Assembly (NCBI GenBank): GCA_020912385.1
Contig: CP087216.1
Location: 1,612,001 to 1,676,000 of the forward strand
Reading direction: 5' to 3'
Length of the DNA: 64,000 nucleotides
Source of the DNA: Neofusicoccum parvum
Lineage: Eukaryota; Ascomycota; Dothideomycetes; Botryosphaeriales; Botryosphaeriaceae
Under the pieces are notes generated by a model. The model did not search any database, was not told the origin of the DNA, and saw only the letters and a program-made list of their open reading frames with translations. How positions within the stretch are numbered: position 1 is the first letter of the stretch; each line of letters starts with the position of its first letter. The position numbers and the translations under genes are program-made. Of the stretch, positions 34,799 to 45,750 are shown in pieces.

Positions 34799-37757
34799 AT
34801 GTCCTCTGGCTTCGCGAACTCCTTCTGGTCCGGCGACTATGCCGGAGGTGCGGCCCCCCAAGTGCTTCGCAGCGAGCGCCCGCCGTGCTGACTGTGCATC
34901 CAGGCCTGGGCGTGCTGTTTGGAAAGCTCCAGCAAGGCGTCCAGGAAAACGAGCAGGTGCTCATGATAGCCCGCCTGCGCGCCGAAGCCGAAGAGACGTA
35001 CGCCACCAAGCTCGCTGACATCGCGCCCGCAACCGACCGCATCTCGGGCGGCTTTGCCCGCGACGATGGCGCCAGCGTGCGCAAGGTACGCGCCGCCCAG
35101 CCTGACGATGAGAAATGCGCCGCTGACCAGCCCCCACCCGCAGGCCTATGAGGGCGTCCGCACCGAGATGGAGCAGGCCGCTGGGAGCCACAAGAAGATC
35201 GCCTCCAACATCCGCGAGCTCGTCGTCCAGCCCTTCGGCCGCTGGTGCGAGGCCCACGCCGCGCGCGTCCAGAACTCACAGGACGACCTGCAGGCCCGCA
35301 TCAAGGTGCACGACAAGCAGGCCGAGGCCGTCAGGAAATTCCGCAGCCAGTACTACAACAAGTGTCGTCTGGTCGAGGATCTCGAGGAAGAGGACAAGCT
35401 TGCTTTCCAGGATCCCAGGGCCGAGGCCCAGAGCCCCAAGATCAAGAACACCCCGACCCTGAAGGTCACCGAGCCCGAGGAGATCGACGATGAGCCCATC
35501 GAAATCGGCGACGAGACCTACCCCCCCGACGCGGTCAAAAAGATCCTCACCCACATGCTGGACACCATCAAGCTGGGCGAGTACAAGCTGCCCATCATCG
35601 GCACCTACCAGAATGTTGCTACCGGTGCCGACATCACCGAATACATCCAGAACCACATGGGCGCAACAAGCGTGAGTTACGCTGAGAGGATCGGTCAGGA
35701 TCTGTGTGCACACGGGTTCCTGAGGCTCTTAGGCAATGTTGGCAGCAATTTCGCGAATAGCTCCAAGATGAACTACCAGTTCAGGCCCAAGGTCTTCCAA
35801 ATCACCGGGGTTCCCGACAAGAAGAAGCCGCTTGAGAGGGTATCCTCTGTCATGTCCTCGGACAGCCAGACCGCCGATTCGCCCACCAGCGCCGTCGGCG
35901 AGTTCCTGTCAGGCTGGAATCCCATCAACACCGCACGTCCGGGCGAGACTCCGTCGGAGAAGCTTCGTCGTGAGGCCCGCGAAGCAGACGAGCGCTACAA
36001 GGCCTCCGTCAAGAAACTGGATTTCCTGCGCTGCAACTTGGAGGAGTCGATGGTGGACCACTTGAAGTTCATGGAGCGTTGCGAGCTGGACCGCCTAAAG
36101 GCTATCAAGGCAGTGATTCTGGATTTCTCTGGCGCCATCAGCAACGTCATGCCCACTCTCCAGAGCACCATTGACAAGATGATGCTGTTCCAGGAGACCG
36201 TCCAGCCGCTGGGTGATCTGAGATATCTCCTGGAGAACTACCGTACCGGCCACTATGTTCCGAAGGTCTTGACTTACGAGAACTATTACAATAATGTTGA
36301 TGGTAAGAACGAACTGGAATGCCATTCCTCAAGCGTGTCTAACTATATTTTCAGAGCAAACTTTCGGTGTTGATCTTGAGGCCAGGGCCCGCTCCGATCG
36401 CAAGCGGGTGCCTATTATCGTCACCACCCTCCTGACGTTCCTTGACAACCGTAAGAATATATTCATTCCCGCCGCCATCTGTTAGAGATATTAACTTCAG
36501 CAGACTACCCAGATCTTGAAGGTGACGAGGCACGCCGCGGAATCTGGCTTGTAGATGTGCCGCTCGCGGCCACGCACAAGCTCCGGGCTGAGATCAACAC
36601 CGGCAAGGCCTTCCCTCACGAAATCCTTGATCAGTACGAGATACCCATAGTCGCTAGTGTTTTGAAGTTGTACCTTCTCGAGCTACCTGGTAAGTCAATA
36701 TTGGGTTCTGACTGCGGCGAGACCTAAGTGCTGACGATCTGCAGATTCGCTCGTCTCATCTCACGTTTACGAAATTGTCAAGACGATCTACAGCACGACC
36801 GCACCATCGACCAGTGAGGAAGCTCGTCTTTCCGTCATTCAGTCTACCCTCGGCCAGCTCCGTCTTGCAAACATTGCCACCCTTGATGCGATTACGACCC
36901 ACTTCGTCCGCCTCATTGAGCTCACCTCTGCGGACGAGAACTTCAATGCTACTCTGGCGACTGCGCTGGCTCCCTGCATCCTGCGGCCCCGCCAGGAGAA
37001 TTCGCTTACCATGAACGAGCGTTATGCCTACCGCCTGATCCGTGATCTCTTTGCCCACAAGGACGCCATCTTTGGAGAGCTGAAGCGCGCGTCGGCGCTT
37101 GCGCACAGCAGCTCGACTTCTGCCCGGCCGCGGGCTATCAGCACTGACGAGAGCAACCGCCGTATCCACATGGAGGAGCGGGCTCGCGCCATTGCATCCC
37201 GCAGCCGCGCCAGCAGTCCAGCGCCAGGGTCGCGTGTACATCGACGGGATCGGAGTACAGGAGGACCGGAGACTCGGTTTCCGATCGCTACCAGCAACAC
37301 CAGCCCTACGGAGCGTCGAGGAACTGGAGGAAAGACACGCGATTCCCTTGAAGTCCCCGGGAGTGTTGAGAACTCGCCCGTTCTCAATGACTCCCCCCCA
37401 AAGCCCAGCACGACGAACGGCACCGCCGCCTCGGTTGCCAGTACGGGTTCGAACAGGGACAGTATCGCATCCACCACCATCTCAGCCTCCAACCGCGACA
37501 GCATCACGTCCGATGGCTCCTCTACGCCTACCAGTGCGACCACGGTGGAAAAGAGAAACTCTCTCGGACGTGCCGCCCCCGCTGGCTCCCGATTCCCCAG
37601 AAAAACTGGCAGCCTGGCAAGACAAAGTCTGATCGGCACCCCCAAGCGCGACAGCATGGGCAGCCTGCGCGACGCCGACGGCGCCTCAACGCCCGTCGAG
37701 GACACGCCCCTCCGGCCCGTTGGTGTCGAGCTTGTCGACAAGCCGATGGACGACTGA
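34799..37757 (+). CDS. F-BAR / DEP / RhoGAP protein (Rgd2-like)
   Basis: Six exons (34799-34847, 34904-35085, 35144-36302, 36355-36450, 36501-36689, 36745-37757), phases consistent, 895 aa. Order: an FCH/F-BAR domain (FANSFWSGDYAG, LQQGVQENEQVL, RLRAEAEETYATKLADI) whose helical dimer part resumes after a DEP domain (PDAVKKILTHMLDTIKLGEYKLP ... LCAHGFLRLLG), then a RhoGAP domain (TFGVDLEARARSDRKRVPIIV, IPIVASVLKLYLLELPD, ANIATLDAITTHFVRLIEL) and a Ser/Thr-rich basic tail. F-BAR plus DEP plus RhoGAP is the architecture of yeast Rgd2, a GAP for Cdc42 and Rho5 at sites of polarised growth and cytokinesis. The usual G-I-F-R arginine-finger motif reads G-I-W-L here. The exon 5 acceptor is a CAGCAG pair, allowing one residue more or less. 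Confidence 0.9.
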
Positions 37758-38574
37758 GCGAGGAATGGACTTGACGGGACATTGCCTGTGCGTATTATGA
37801 TTCTCTTTCAATGCGTCAACGATGCACGCATGTCATACAGATGAAGATGACAGTACTTTTGGAATCGGCTTCTTCTTCCTTTCAGTGTGTCTTTTCAACC
37901 ACTTTTTCTCCTTATCCTGGGCGATTATGGTGGGTTCTTACAGCCTTTTTTTTTCCTTTGCTCTTTAGTCACAGATGATATCATACACGTTGCTCTGTAT
38001 TATAGGCGCTGTGCGAAATGAGCTAAATGGCGGTGCTGGAAAATAAACTATGGATATTTGCGTGGCTGCTGCTACTGGCTACCACTGCGGCTTTTCGAGG
38101 TTCTTAATTAGTGGTAGTTTTCGAGCAAACCCTCGCAAGATACACCGAGATGAGCAATGAGAATTTGGAATATATAATGCTTTTGTGTTATCGCCTCCGA
38201 TGTGCGAGTGAGACATTGATGGAGGGCGGAAATGTCCATGCAAAACCTGGGAGGAAGGCGCGCTGCAGCCTGTCGCCTCACGCGCCTCTGGACTGGTGTA
38301 CATATGTGGAGATAGCCAACCCAGCGTGGCACCAGGCGACAGGCCTTGACGAATGCCAATCTAAAGTGGATCTGACCGCCTAGGGCATGCAGTGCGTACC
38401 GAGAACGGTACAAGTTGTTGCAGCCTTGCGGCCATTCTGCAGCCTTCTGACGTCACACCGCAAGCATGTTCTAGTCAGCGGCAGTCATTGCGGCTGAGCC
38501 TTACGACTATTTCTGTCTTGTTTGCCGTGTTTTCCTGCTCGGCGATCCGCAGTCACTTCGACACCAGTGCCAAA
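37758..38574. other. Intergenic: 3' flank of the RhoGAP gene and promoter of the kinase-ankyrin gene
   Basis: It includes a T-run near 37940-37951. The kinase frame stays open for about 60 codons upstream of its ATG but has no ATG. No gene seen. Confidence 0.45.
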
Positions 38575-41500
38575 ATGACATCAGATGCTTCGAGTCTGGA
38601 CTCACGGTTTTATTCCGACACAGAAGAAGACCGGGTCGAAAACGAATCAGGACACTATCCACCACTCGAGAACGAAAACGCCAGCGTGATCGCAATCGCT
38701 TCGCAGCCTGGTTCCGAACACCAAGCATCTTCGGAGGAGCTCGGCATCAGCGCGATCTTCGCCAGCCTGGGTAACCTTCCGTTTATTGGCCCAGGATTCC
38801 TAAGCCAGCCCGCTCCGCTTGGAAAAGGGTCCAGTTTCGTCGTCACTCGAGAAGTATACTCGAAGAATGATGACGAAAATCCGTTCTACGTTGCCGTAAA
38901 GCGTGTCCGCGTTCGAGAACGCTCTCATGAACAACTGCGGCGGACATACAGGTCAGTCGTAAGAGAGGTTCAGACACTCAATCACCAGCCCTTGAAAGGA
39001 CATGGCTGTATCATGCGAGCCTTGGGGTATGGGTGGACCAGCAGCTCGTTCCATGCGGGCGATCCGTACCTTGTTGTTGAGTACTCAGATCACGGAACCC
39101 TTCGTGCGTACATGGACAGGCTCGGAATCCGTCCCGATGAAGGCCGCGAGCTCGCACTGGACATCGCCATTGGCTTGAGACTGCTTCACGAAAACAAGCT
39201 CATCCACGGCGATGTGAAGCTGGAGAATGTCCTCGTGTTTGACGGCGGGGAGTACAACTTCGACCGGCTCATCGCGAAGCTGGCTGATTTTGGGAACACA
39301 ATCTCCGAGGAAGACATTGTCCAAAACAGCGCTCGGCTCGTGGGAACTGCGATGTACAATGCTCCAGAGATTGAGCTGCGGAAAAGTCGAGGAACAGACG
39401 AGGTGCCGCAGACATTTGAGACCCTCACCAAATCTGAGGTGTACTCCTTCGGACTGGCTCTCTGGGAGATTATGAAGGTTGATAAATTCATGGAATGGAG
39501 ATGGTACAATGGTGTGAACAAACAGAGCGAGCTGGGATTCCTCCAAAATCTGCAAGACACGGAGAAAGATGGCTTGCTAACAAGGGCAATCGATTGGTTC
39601 GAGGGGCGGCAGAAGAAGGTTTTTATCAAGAGCCACCAGCGCGAGATCTTTCCAATAGTCAACGAGACGCTGAAACTATGTTTGAGAGACGATCCCAAGG
39701 AACGAGAAAGCATGGTGGAGGTGGTGCGGTGTCTAGCCCAGGGGACCAGGTGTGTCCTGAAAACATTCCCTCCCCTGTACCCGAAGAGCTTGGCTGACTC
39801 CACGGCTAGTGACGACCGTCCACGCTTCCCACGTACAACAAGAAGGATTTTGATACCTGACCCGCCAAAGACTTCATTAGTCAAGTTGCCAGTCGGTGTT
39901 TACGAGAAGACGCCAAAAGTGAGGCTGTCGACGGACGAGGAGGCTGCAGCTGCCCCAAATCCGCCCAAGAACTTTCGACGACTCAACGCGGCTGAGAACC
40001 CAGCTTTTGATGCCCACACTTTGACAACACTGCGTGGTGAAACCCAACCAATGGGCTCTGAAGAGTTTTTGGCGGCCAATATTGATGTTTTTGAGGTGAG
40101 TAGGCTCTCAATCACAAGACCACGGATTCTCAAACTCAGCAGGCTTCTCTCAAAACCCTCCCGCCCTGGCGAGTGCAAGTTGCAATCTTCAACGAGCTCC
40201 GCAGAGAATCTCAAATCAAGAAAGATCCCGCCAAGAATTCAAACGCATTCCTACAGCTATGTGCTTGCTACCACCTTGGTTTCGGCACAAATCGCAGCTC
40301 TGAACAAACCCTTGCTTGCTTAGGGAAGTCGTCCTCAATCAATCTAGTTGCCGCAGCCCTGAAAAGTAAAGTCGTAGAGGCCCTCGTTGGAAACCGTGCT
40401 GGAGAAGTTTCGGAGGATGAAACACAATGCCGTTCGCCAGCCCATGAGCAACCGATCACGAATAATATGGAGAGCTTCTCAAGCCGGTTCCACCGTTACC
40501 AGAGCCATGCTGGAACACAAATTGCAGCCGCGATCAAAAGGAATGAGGATCCCTCAAAGATCGCTGGCATCCTGCCCTCCGCCGTGAGAGGCATTAGGAA
40601 TTTCTGGCTATGTTGTCCCCCCTTTCTCGAATTTATGAGCGAGTCAGCTTCTTCATTTCGAGATATTTTGAACAGCAAATTCTATCCCCAGGGAGATCTG
40701 GCGCCATGTCTGACACTGGCCTGCCGCTATGGCCAGTACGATGCGGCTGTCACCTTAGCAGCCAGCATCACCGAGTTCCCAAATTCATTTGAGGAGCCAA
40801 ATCCGCTGCATTGGCTGATCAGTTTCAAAGAAGATGAAGCATTGACGCTGGCAAGGTTGCTCATCAATGGCTCGCCAACCTCATCGTCACGGAATGGCAT
40901 TTGTGCAAAGCTGATCGACTCCGAGGTTGAGGAGACCATATCCTTCCCTGAACACGCCATGGAACTCTTTGGAACTCCTCTGCATTGGGCTGTTCGGGCT
41001 GGAAACCTGGCTTTGGTTCAAGAGCTCGTTCGTCTGGGGGCGAACGTGAATGTGAGATGGGATGCCGGCAGAATCTACCATTTCGAACCGAGACAGATGC
41101 ATGCGCCATCACTAAGCCCAATAGACTTGGCAACAGTCTTCCACTACCACAGAATCATCAATTTTCTGATAGAGGAGGGAGCCGAGACCTTTGGAGGTGA
41201 GTGGCAGAAAGAGCACTCGATTTTCCATCTTGTCGGTCACTCAACTCATCCGTTTGCTCGATTCGTGATACATGGCAAGGATTACGATGAGGCTCTGAAG
41301 GAGACAGTACGGACTATCGTGGAGCACGGAATTGACATCAACGAACGGACGGGCGGCACAGAACTCGCGCTTACGCCGCTGAGTTGGGCCTTGCGGCACC
41401 TGAACAACGAAGAATACATTGTCGACGAACTTCTGAGGAATGGAGCACTGATGCCTTCAGAAGCGGAGGAAGGCAGCAATGCAGCCATTCTGATAGTCTT

Positions 41501-42332
41501 GGCATCTACAGACAGTCCATCGGCAACCTGGAAGCTCTCCCGCATCATCCATCTGGTCGACGACATCAGCCAACGAGATCAATATGGCCGAAGCGCGCTC
41601 CATTACTGTGCTATCGCAGGCAGCGTTGAAATGGCGGAAATACTCTATTCCAGGGGCGGTCTCGATATTGATGCGCGAGCCACTGATTGCCACGGGGGGA
41701 CCGCGTTGACGTTTGCAGCAATGTTTGGAAACGCCAAGATGGTTGCATGGCTGGTGGGAAAGGGGGCGCGCATCGACCTCGCCGATGCGGCAGATACTAC
41801 GCCTCTGGAACAAGCAGTCATATCGCGAAATCTTGATGCTGTCACTGTCTTGCTGGACTGTGGTGCAGATTGCCTTTTCGGCAGGGCGGCCGAGGGCGAA
41901 GACATTCCGAAACAGTCCATTCTCCACGCTGCGGTCATGGGCGCTACAGAGAGGAGTAGAACATCACTCGTAGGGCTTCTGCTGGCACGCCATCCTGAGC
42001 TGAAAGACCCCATTATCCTCAACCATAAAGGAAGAGGCTTCTGGACACCGCTGCATTTAGCGGCTGCCCATGCCGATGTTGAGGCAGTGAGAGCGTTGAT
42101 AGCTGCTGGGGCAGATCGGAATATCTCAAACACTTATGACAATCGTATCGGGGTAAAAGGCAGCAGTGCTATCGGAACACCACTGCAAGTCGTCAACAAA
42201 TACATCTCAATGCTGAGTGTTGCTGGAACCGAGACCAAGGACTTTCCTTGGCTGAATGGGGACAATATCCAGCATCGGAAGAGATGCATGGATTGTTTAG
42301 AGGAAATTCGGATCATCCTCATCCAAGGATAG
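38575..42332 (+). CDS. Protein kinase with Sel1-like and ankyrin repeats
   Basis: Two exons, 38575-40095 and 40140-42332, 1237 aa. The ATG at 38575 (context CAAAATGA) is the first ATG in frame. The kinase occupies about residues 75-400, with a glycine loop (PLGKGSSFVV), VAVK with K109, catalytic loop HGDVKLEN (D213, K215, N218), ADFG with D238, and APE at 263-265. All core catalytic residues are present, but HRD is HGD, a non-RD form. After a linker, NSNAFLQLCACYHLGFGT resembles a Sel1 repeat. About residues 780-1170 hold ankyrin repeats (GTPLHWAVRAGNLALVQELV, GRSALHYCAIAGSVEMAEIL, GTALTFAAMFGNAKMVAWLV, WTPLHLAAAHADVEAVRALI). Such kinase-repeat proteins in filamentous fungi are largely uncharacterised; by design it looks like a sensor with kinase output. 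It lies upstream of, and in line with, a caspase-like/kinase-like gene. Confidence 0.85.
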
Positions 42333-42355
42333 AATCAGCAGCAACAATCTGGTCC

Positions 42356-42744
42356 TCAATTCGCCGGTACAACCAACTCGTCTTCCGCAACCGAGGCCGG
42401 GTAGTCTTGGGAATTGTCTTGCCGCTTAAGCCGGTACTTCCCCTGCCCTTCGCTTCTGCTCACCACGAATGGCCCCTGAACCTGAGACTGCCCATGCAGC
42501 CTGAGGAACACTACCTCACCGACCTGATATAGAGGCTGGGTGGGAAACTTTCGAGCGAAAGACATTAGTTTAGGATCAGAAAGATGGTTTCGGGGCGACA
42601 AATTCTCACTTGCGCCTGCGCCGCATTGCCGTAAGCTTCAACCCGCCCGCGAAACTTGCCCTGCACAGAGTCGGAGAATGTTGTGGGGTCCTTGCGAAAG
42701 TGAGTGGGCGTAGCCGGGGACCAAAGACAGCGAGGCCTCTTATC
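42356..42744 (-). CDS. Small possible SH3/Tudor-like protein (partial model)
   Basis: The last exon (42547-42356, 64 codons including stop) joins in phase to an upstream exon ending at 42610, through an intron with a GTGAGA donor and CTAAACTAAT branch-like sequence. The upstream frame is open to 42744 and has no ATG, so the 5' end is missing. The final exon reads as a compact beta protein (YQVGEVVFLRLHG, GPFVVSRSEGQGKYRLKR, VAEDELVVPAN). The preceding exon, with TTFSDSVQGKFRGRVEAYG, also looks coding. I recall similar small proteins in many fungal genomes without known function. Its stop lies only 23 bp from the stop of the convergent kinase-ankyrin gene, so their transcripts probably overlap at the 3' ends. 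Confidence 0.5.
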
Positions 42745-43195
42745 TCAACATCGGAAAGGTCGTCGTCATCGTCTCCTATCGGCACAGCTGTTCTTTTCAG
42801 CCGCTCCCCTGCCATCAGAGCTGTCGGGTGCCTGGGCTCTGAAAGACTGTTTGGACAGAAAGTGGGAGTTGCAGGTGCGTGAGAAGGCTGCGCCTGGATA
42901 AGTGTAACGGGGCAGTACGCATGTGTCCCGCGGGCGCCTTGGTTATCTACTCTCCAGTGGGGCTTTGAAGACTCTCGCTAAAGATCGAGGGCCAATAAAC
43001 CCACGGGGGCAGAGAACTGAAAGATCCAGGAACGTCATGTCGCAGGTAAGCGTGACCGGTGTGGAGCACTTGCATGTGCATGCTGCAGGAAGTTCTGAAT
43101 CCGGCGCTTAGGCAGCAACACCTCCCAATGTGAAATCAAGAGACCTTCCAGAGCTCTCATCCCCCATCGCAATACGACATATTCTGCACCAGACC
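42745..43195. other. Region upstream of the caspase-like gene
   Basis: Probably contains the missing 5' part of the small minus-strand gene and the promoter of the caspase-like gene; exact limits not resolved. Confidence 0.4.
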
Positions 43196-45523
43196 ATGGA
43201 TGCAGAACAGTTTGACAGCCAATTTCGGGAGACCACCTCGACCTATTTCGCAGACAGAAATGAGTACAAGACAGTTCATGTGTTGATCACGTATTGGATT
43301 GAAAACGACCTAGGCCTTGAAGAAGAGCTGGAATCCTTGCGGAAAATATTCGAAGATGACTACCATTTCGCTGTAACAACCTTTCCGATACCTCTTGAAG
43401 GCTCCCAACGGCGGCTGAACACCAAGATCTCCAATTTCATTGACAAGTGGTCTCAAGAGCTGGATTCTCTCGTCATCGTCTATTATGCCGGCCACTGTTT
43501 TAGATCAGAGAAGGGAGAAGCTTGCTGGGCCGCGTGAGTGTGACACATATTGCATCCAATGGAACAAACGTTGACATTTGTTGAAGTTTCGAGAAAGGCG
43601 ATCCGACATTGTACTGGTCAGCGTGTCAACAGAACTTATTCGGAGCAGATGGAGATGTGCTTCTGATTCTGGATTGCTGCGAGGCGGCGGTAGTCTCCAA
43701 GGGCTCGAAACAACGGGGGCGCTTCGAAGTCCTTGCGGCATCAGCGAGAGGACGTCCGACGCCGGCACCAAGCAAAGTGTCATTGACAAGATTCTTGATG
43801 CGGGAGCTGAGAAAGAGAAAGGACAAGGGGGTTACTGCCCGAGAGCTAAGTGGGCTTTTGTGGGAGCAGGACAGCATCAGAGGTAGGTGAAAACAAGAGA
43901 GCATAACGACAGCAGTTCTGATAGGAACAGAGACGCCGTTCTGGGGAGATCTTGCGCGTACAAGCCCAAGCGCTGGGAATATACCCATCCAGCCTCTCCG
44001 CCAGCCCCAGGAACTGGGCTTCATGAAGAAGCCCTCTTCGTTCGTTTTGTTTAAGGCTTCTCTTACAAACGACGTAACCGGCTCACAGATTTCCAAATGG
44101 TTAAAGACAGCGCCCCCGGAATCCGTTACAGCTGTTGATATTGAAGCTGTGGTGCTGAAAGCGGTGAACATCCAACAGCGCATGCCATCCGGCGCCTTCC
44201 CCACAAACTCGATATTCAGGAAGCTTTCCGAACCAGTCCAACAAGATATTCTCCGACAGTTCCATGGGTTAAACACTGCCATGGAAAGCTCCAGAGCTAC
44301 AGCAGAAGATCCCCTCTCACAGGGTGATAATGTTCAAACATCCAGGGCTTACGACTCCATCGGAAACCATGTTTCAACACTGTGCAACACAGTGGAAACA
44401 AGGCTCCTTCTGGATCTGAGCCCGGAAGATCTGGAACAAGCTCTGCATGATGATGGCGCAATTGCAACGGGAGCAGTGGAATCTATCAACCTCCGTCAAA
44501 TGTTGCTTGAAATGGCAGCCATTCCAGACGATCTGGGCATCCCGCGTGAAAAGATAGCGTTCACAGATAGGGAAAACCGCTTCAGGGCTGGAAAGATTTC
44601 ATGCAAGTCTGTTCTTGTGGAGCTTTTCTCTTACGAAGTAGACGAAAGGACTGAGGAGCCGACGGGCGCAGCACTCGACCAGGTGAAGAAGATCACGGCG
44701 CTTCTGCGCCAACCGAAGCGGACAAGCTTCCACATCCTCCCCTGTGTTGGGTATATCCAGGACAAGATGGATCACAAGCTGGGCTTGGTTTTCGAAACAC
44801 CTCACCACAGGGAGCTCAACGGGCCTCCCACAATGCTGGTTGATCTTTACAAGCACAAGCCGTATACCTCACTGAGTGATCGGCTCCGTTTGGCGCATGC
44901 TCTTGCGGTCGCCGTTGAAAACTTTCACCGTGTCGGTTGGGTGCATAAGGAGCTCCGAAGCAATAACGTCTGCTTTCTCTCACCACGAAAGGAAGAGGAC
45001 CACGCACGTTCCCCAGCCGACGATCTCGACCTTTCCTCGCCTTGGCTTTTCGGATTTGATTATTCCAGAGCGACTGATGCTGGGACAAGACTTGATGAGG
45101 ACCAAAGTCTGGAGAACAATGTCTACCGCCATCCTGACCGGTGGGGGCGTCCAAATGTCAAGTTCACCAAGGTACATGACGTATACTCACTCGTAAGTGT
45201 TCCCATTGCCATTGATAATGAGGCGGGTCTTTGATCTAACTCGGATTGAGCAGGGTGTTGTACTATTCGAAGTGGCCAACTGGAAAGATGTCAGATCTGT
45301 CATCAAGCTGGGGAAGCACATCTCCACTTCAGATGTGAGAAAGGGAATCGACAAAAAATGCGGTGAGAAGCTCCCATTCATGGTCGGCCAAGTGTTTACC
45401 GATGCCATCAAGGCCTGCCTTGATTTCGAAACACCCACGCAAGGCAAGAATGAGTACGAGGTGCAAAGACATTTCCAGGAAGAAATCCTGAGTCCTTTGG
45501 AGAAGGCTGTGGGGAGGATTTGA
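43196..45523 (+). CDS. Caspase-like domain fused to a degenerate protein kinase
   Basis: Four exons (43196-43533, 43587-43882, 43925-45192, 45254-45523), phases matching, 723 aa; ACCATGG start context. The N-terminal ~215 residues read as a peptidase C14 fold: VHVLITYW strand, VIVYYAGHC with His at 100, and LILDCCEAA with the Cys of the D-x-C motif at 144, followed by FEVLAASARG and SLTRFLMREL. The His/Cys dyad is therefore intact, although the usual GHG reads GHC. A linker (DVTGSQISKWLKTAPP) follows. From about 440 the protein resembles fungal kinase-like domains: LGLVFETP, LVDLYKHKPYTSLSDRLRLAHALA, VHKELRSNN at 551-559 (HRD Asp replaced by Glu), LFGFDYSRA at the DFG site, YRHPDRWG and VYSLGVVLFEVANW. 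No glycine loop or VAIK Lys is clear, so it is probably a pseudokinase. An effector role in regulated cell death is inferred. Confidence 0.82.
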
Positions 45524-45750
45524 AGTTGCTGGTGGTTTTTTAAGACCCGGCGGGTAATAAGTCGATTCCGTCTCAGCTGAAGCTCTTCGGTGTTAGGCTG
45601 AAGTGTTCTCAAAAACACGGTTACCATTTTTCCATTTTACGTACGTACTCTCTGCTCAAACCCAAGAACATCTTACATCGTGTGCTCCAAGCATGTAGGT
45701 TTTTACCCCGAATCATCAGCCATTATGCCCTCCCTCCATCCACGACACAC

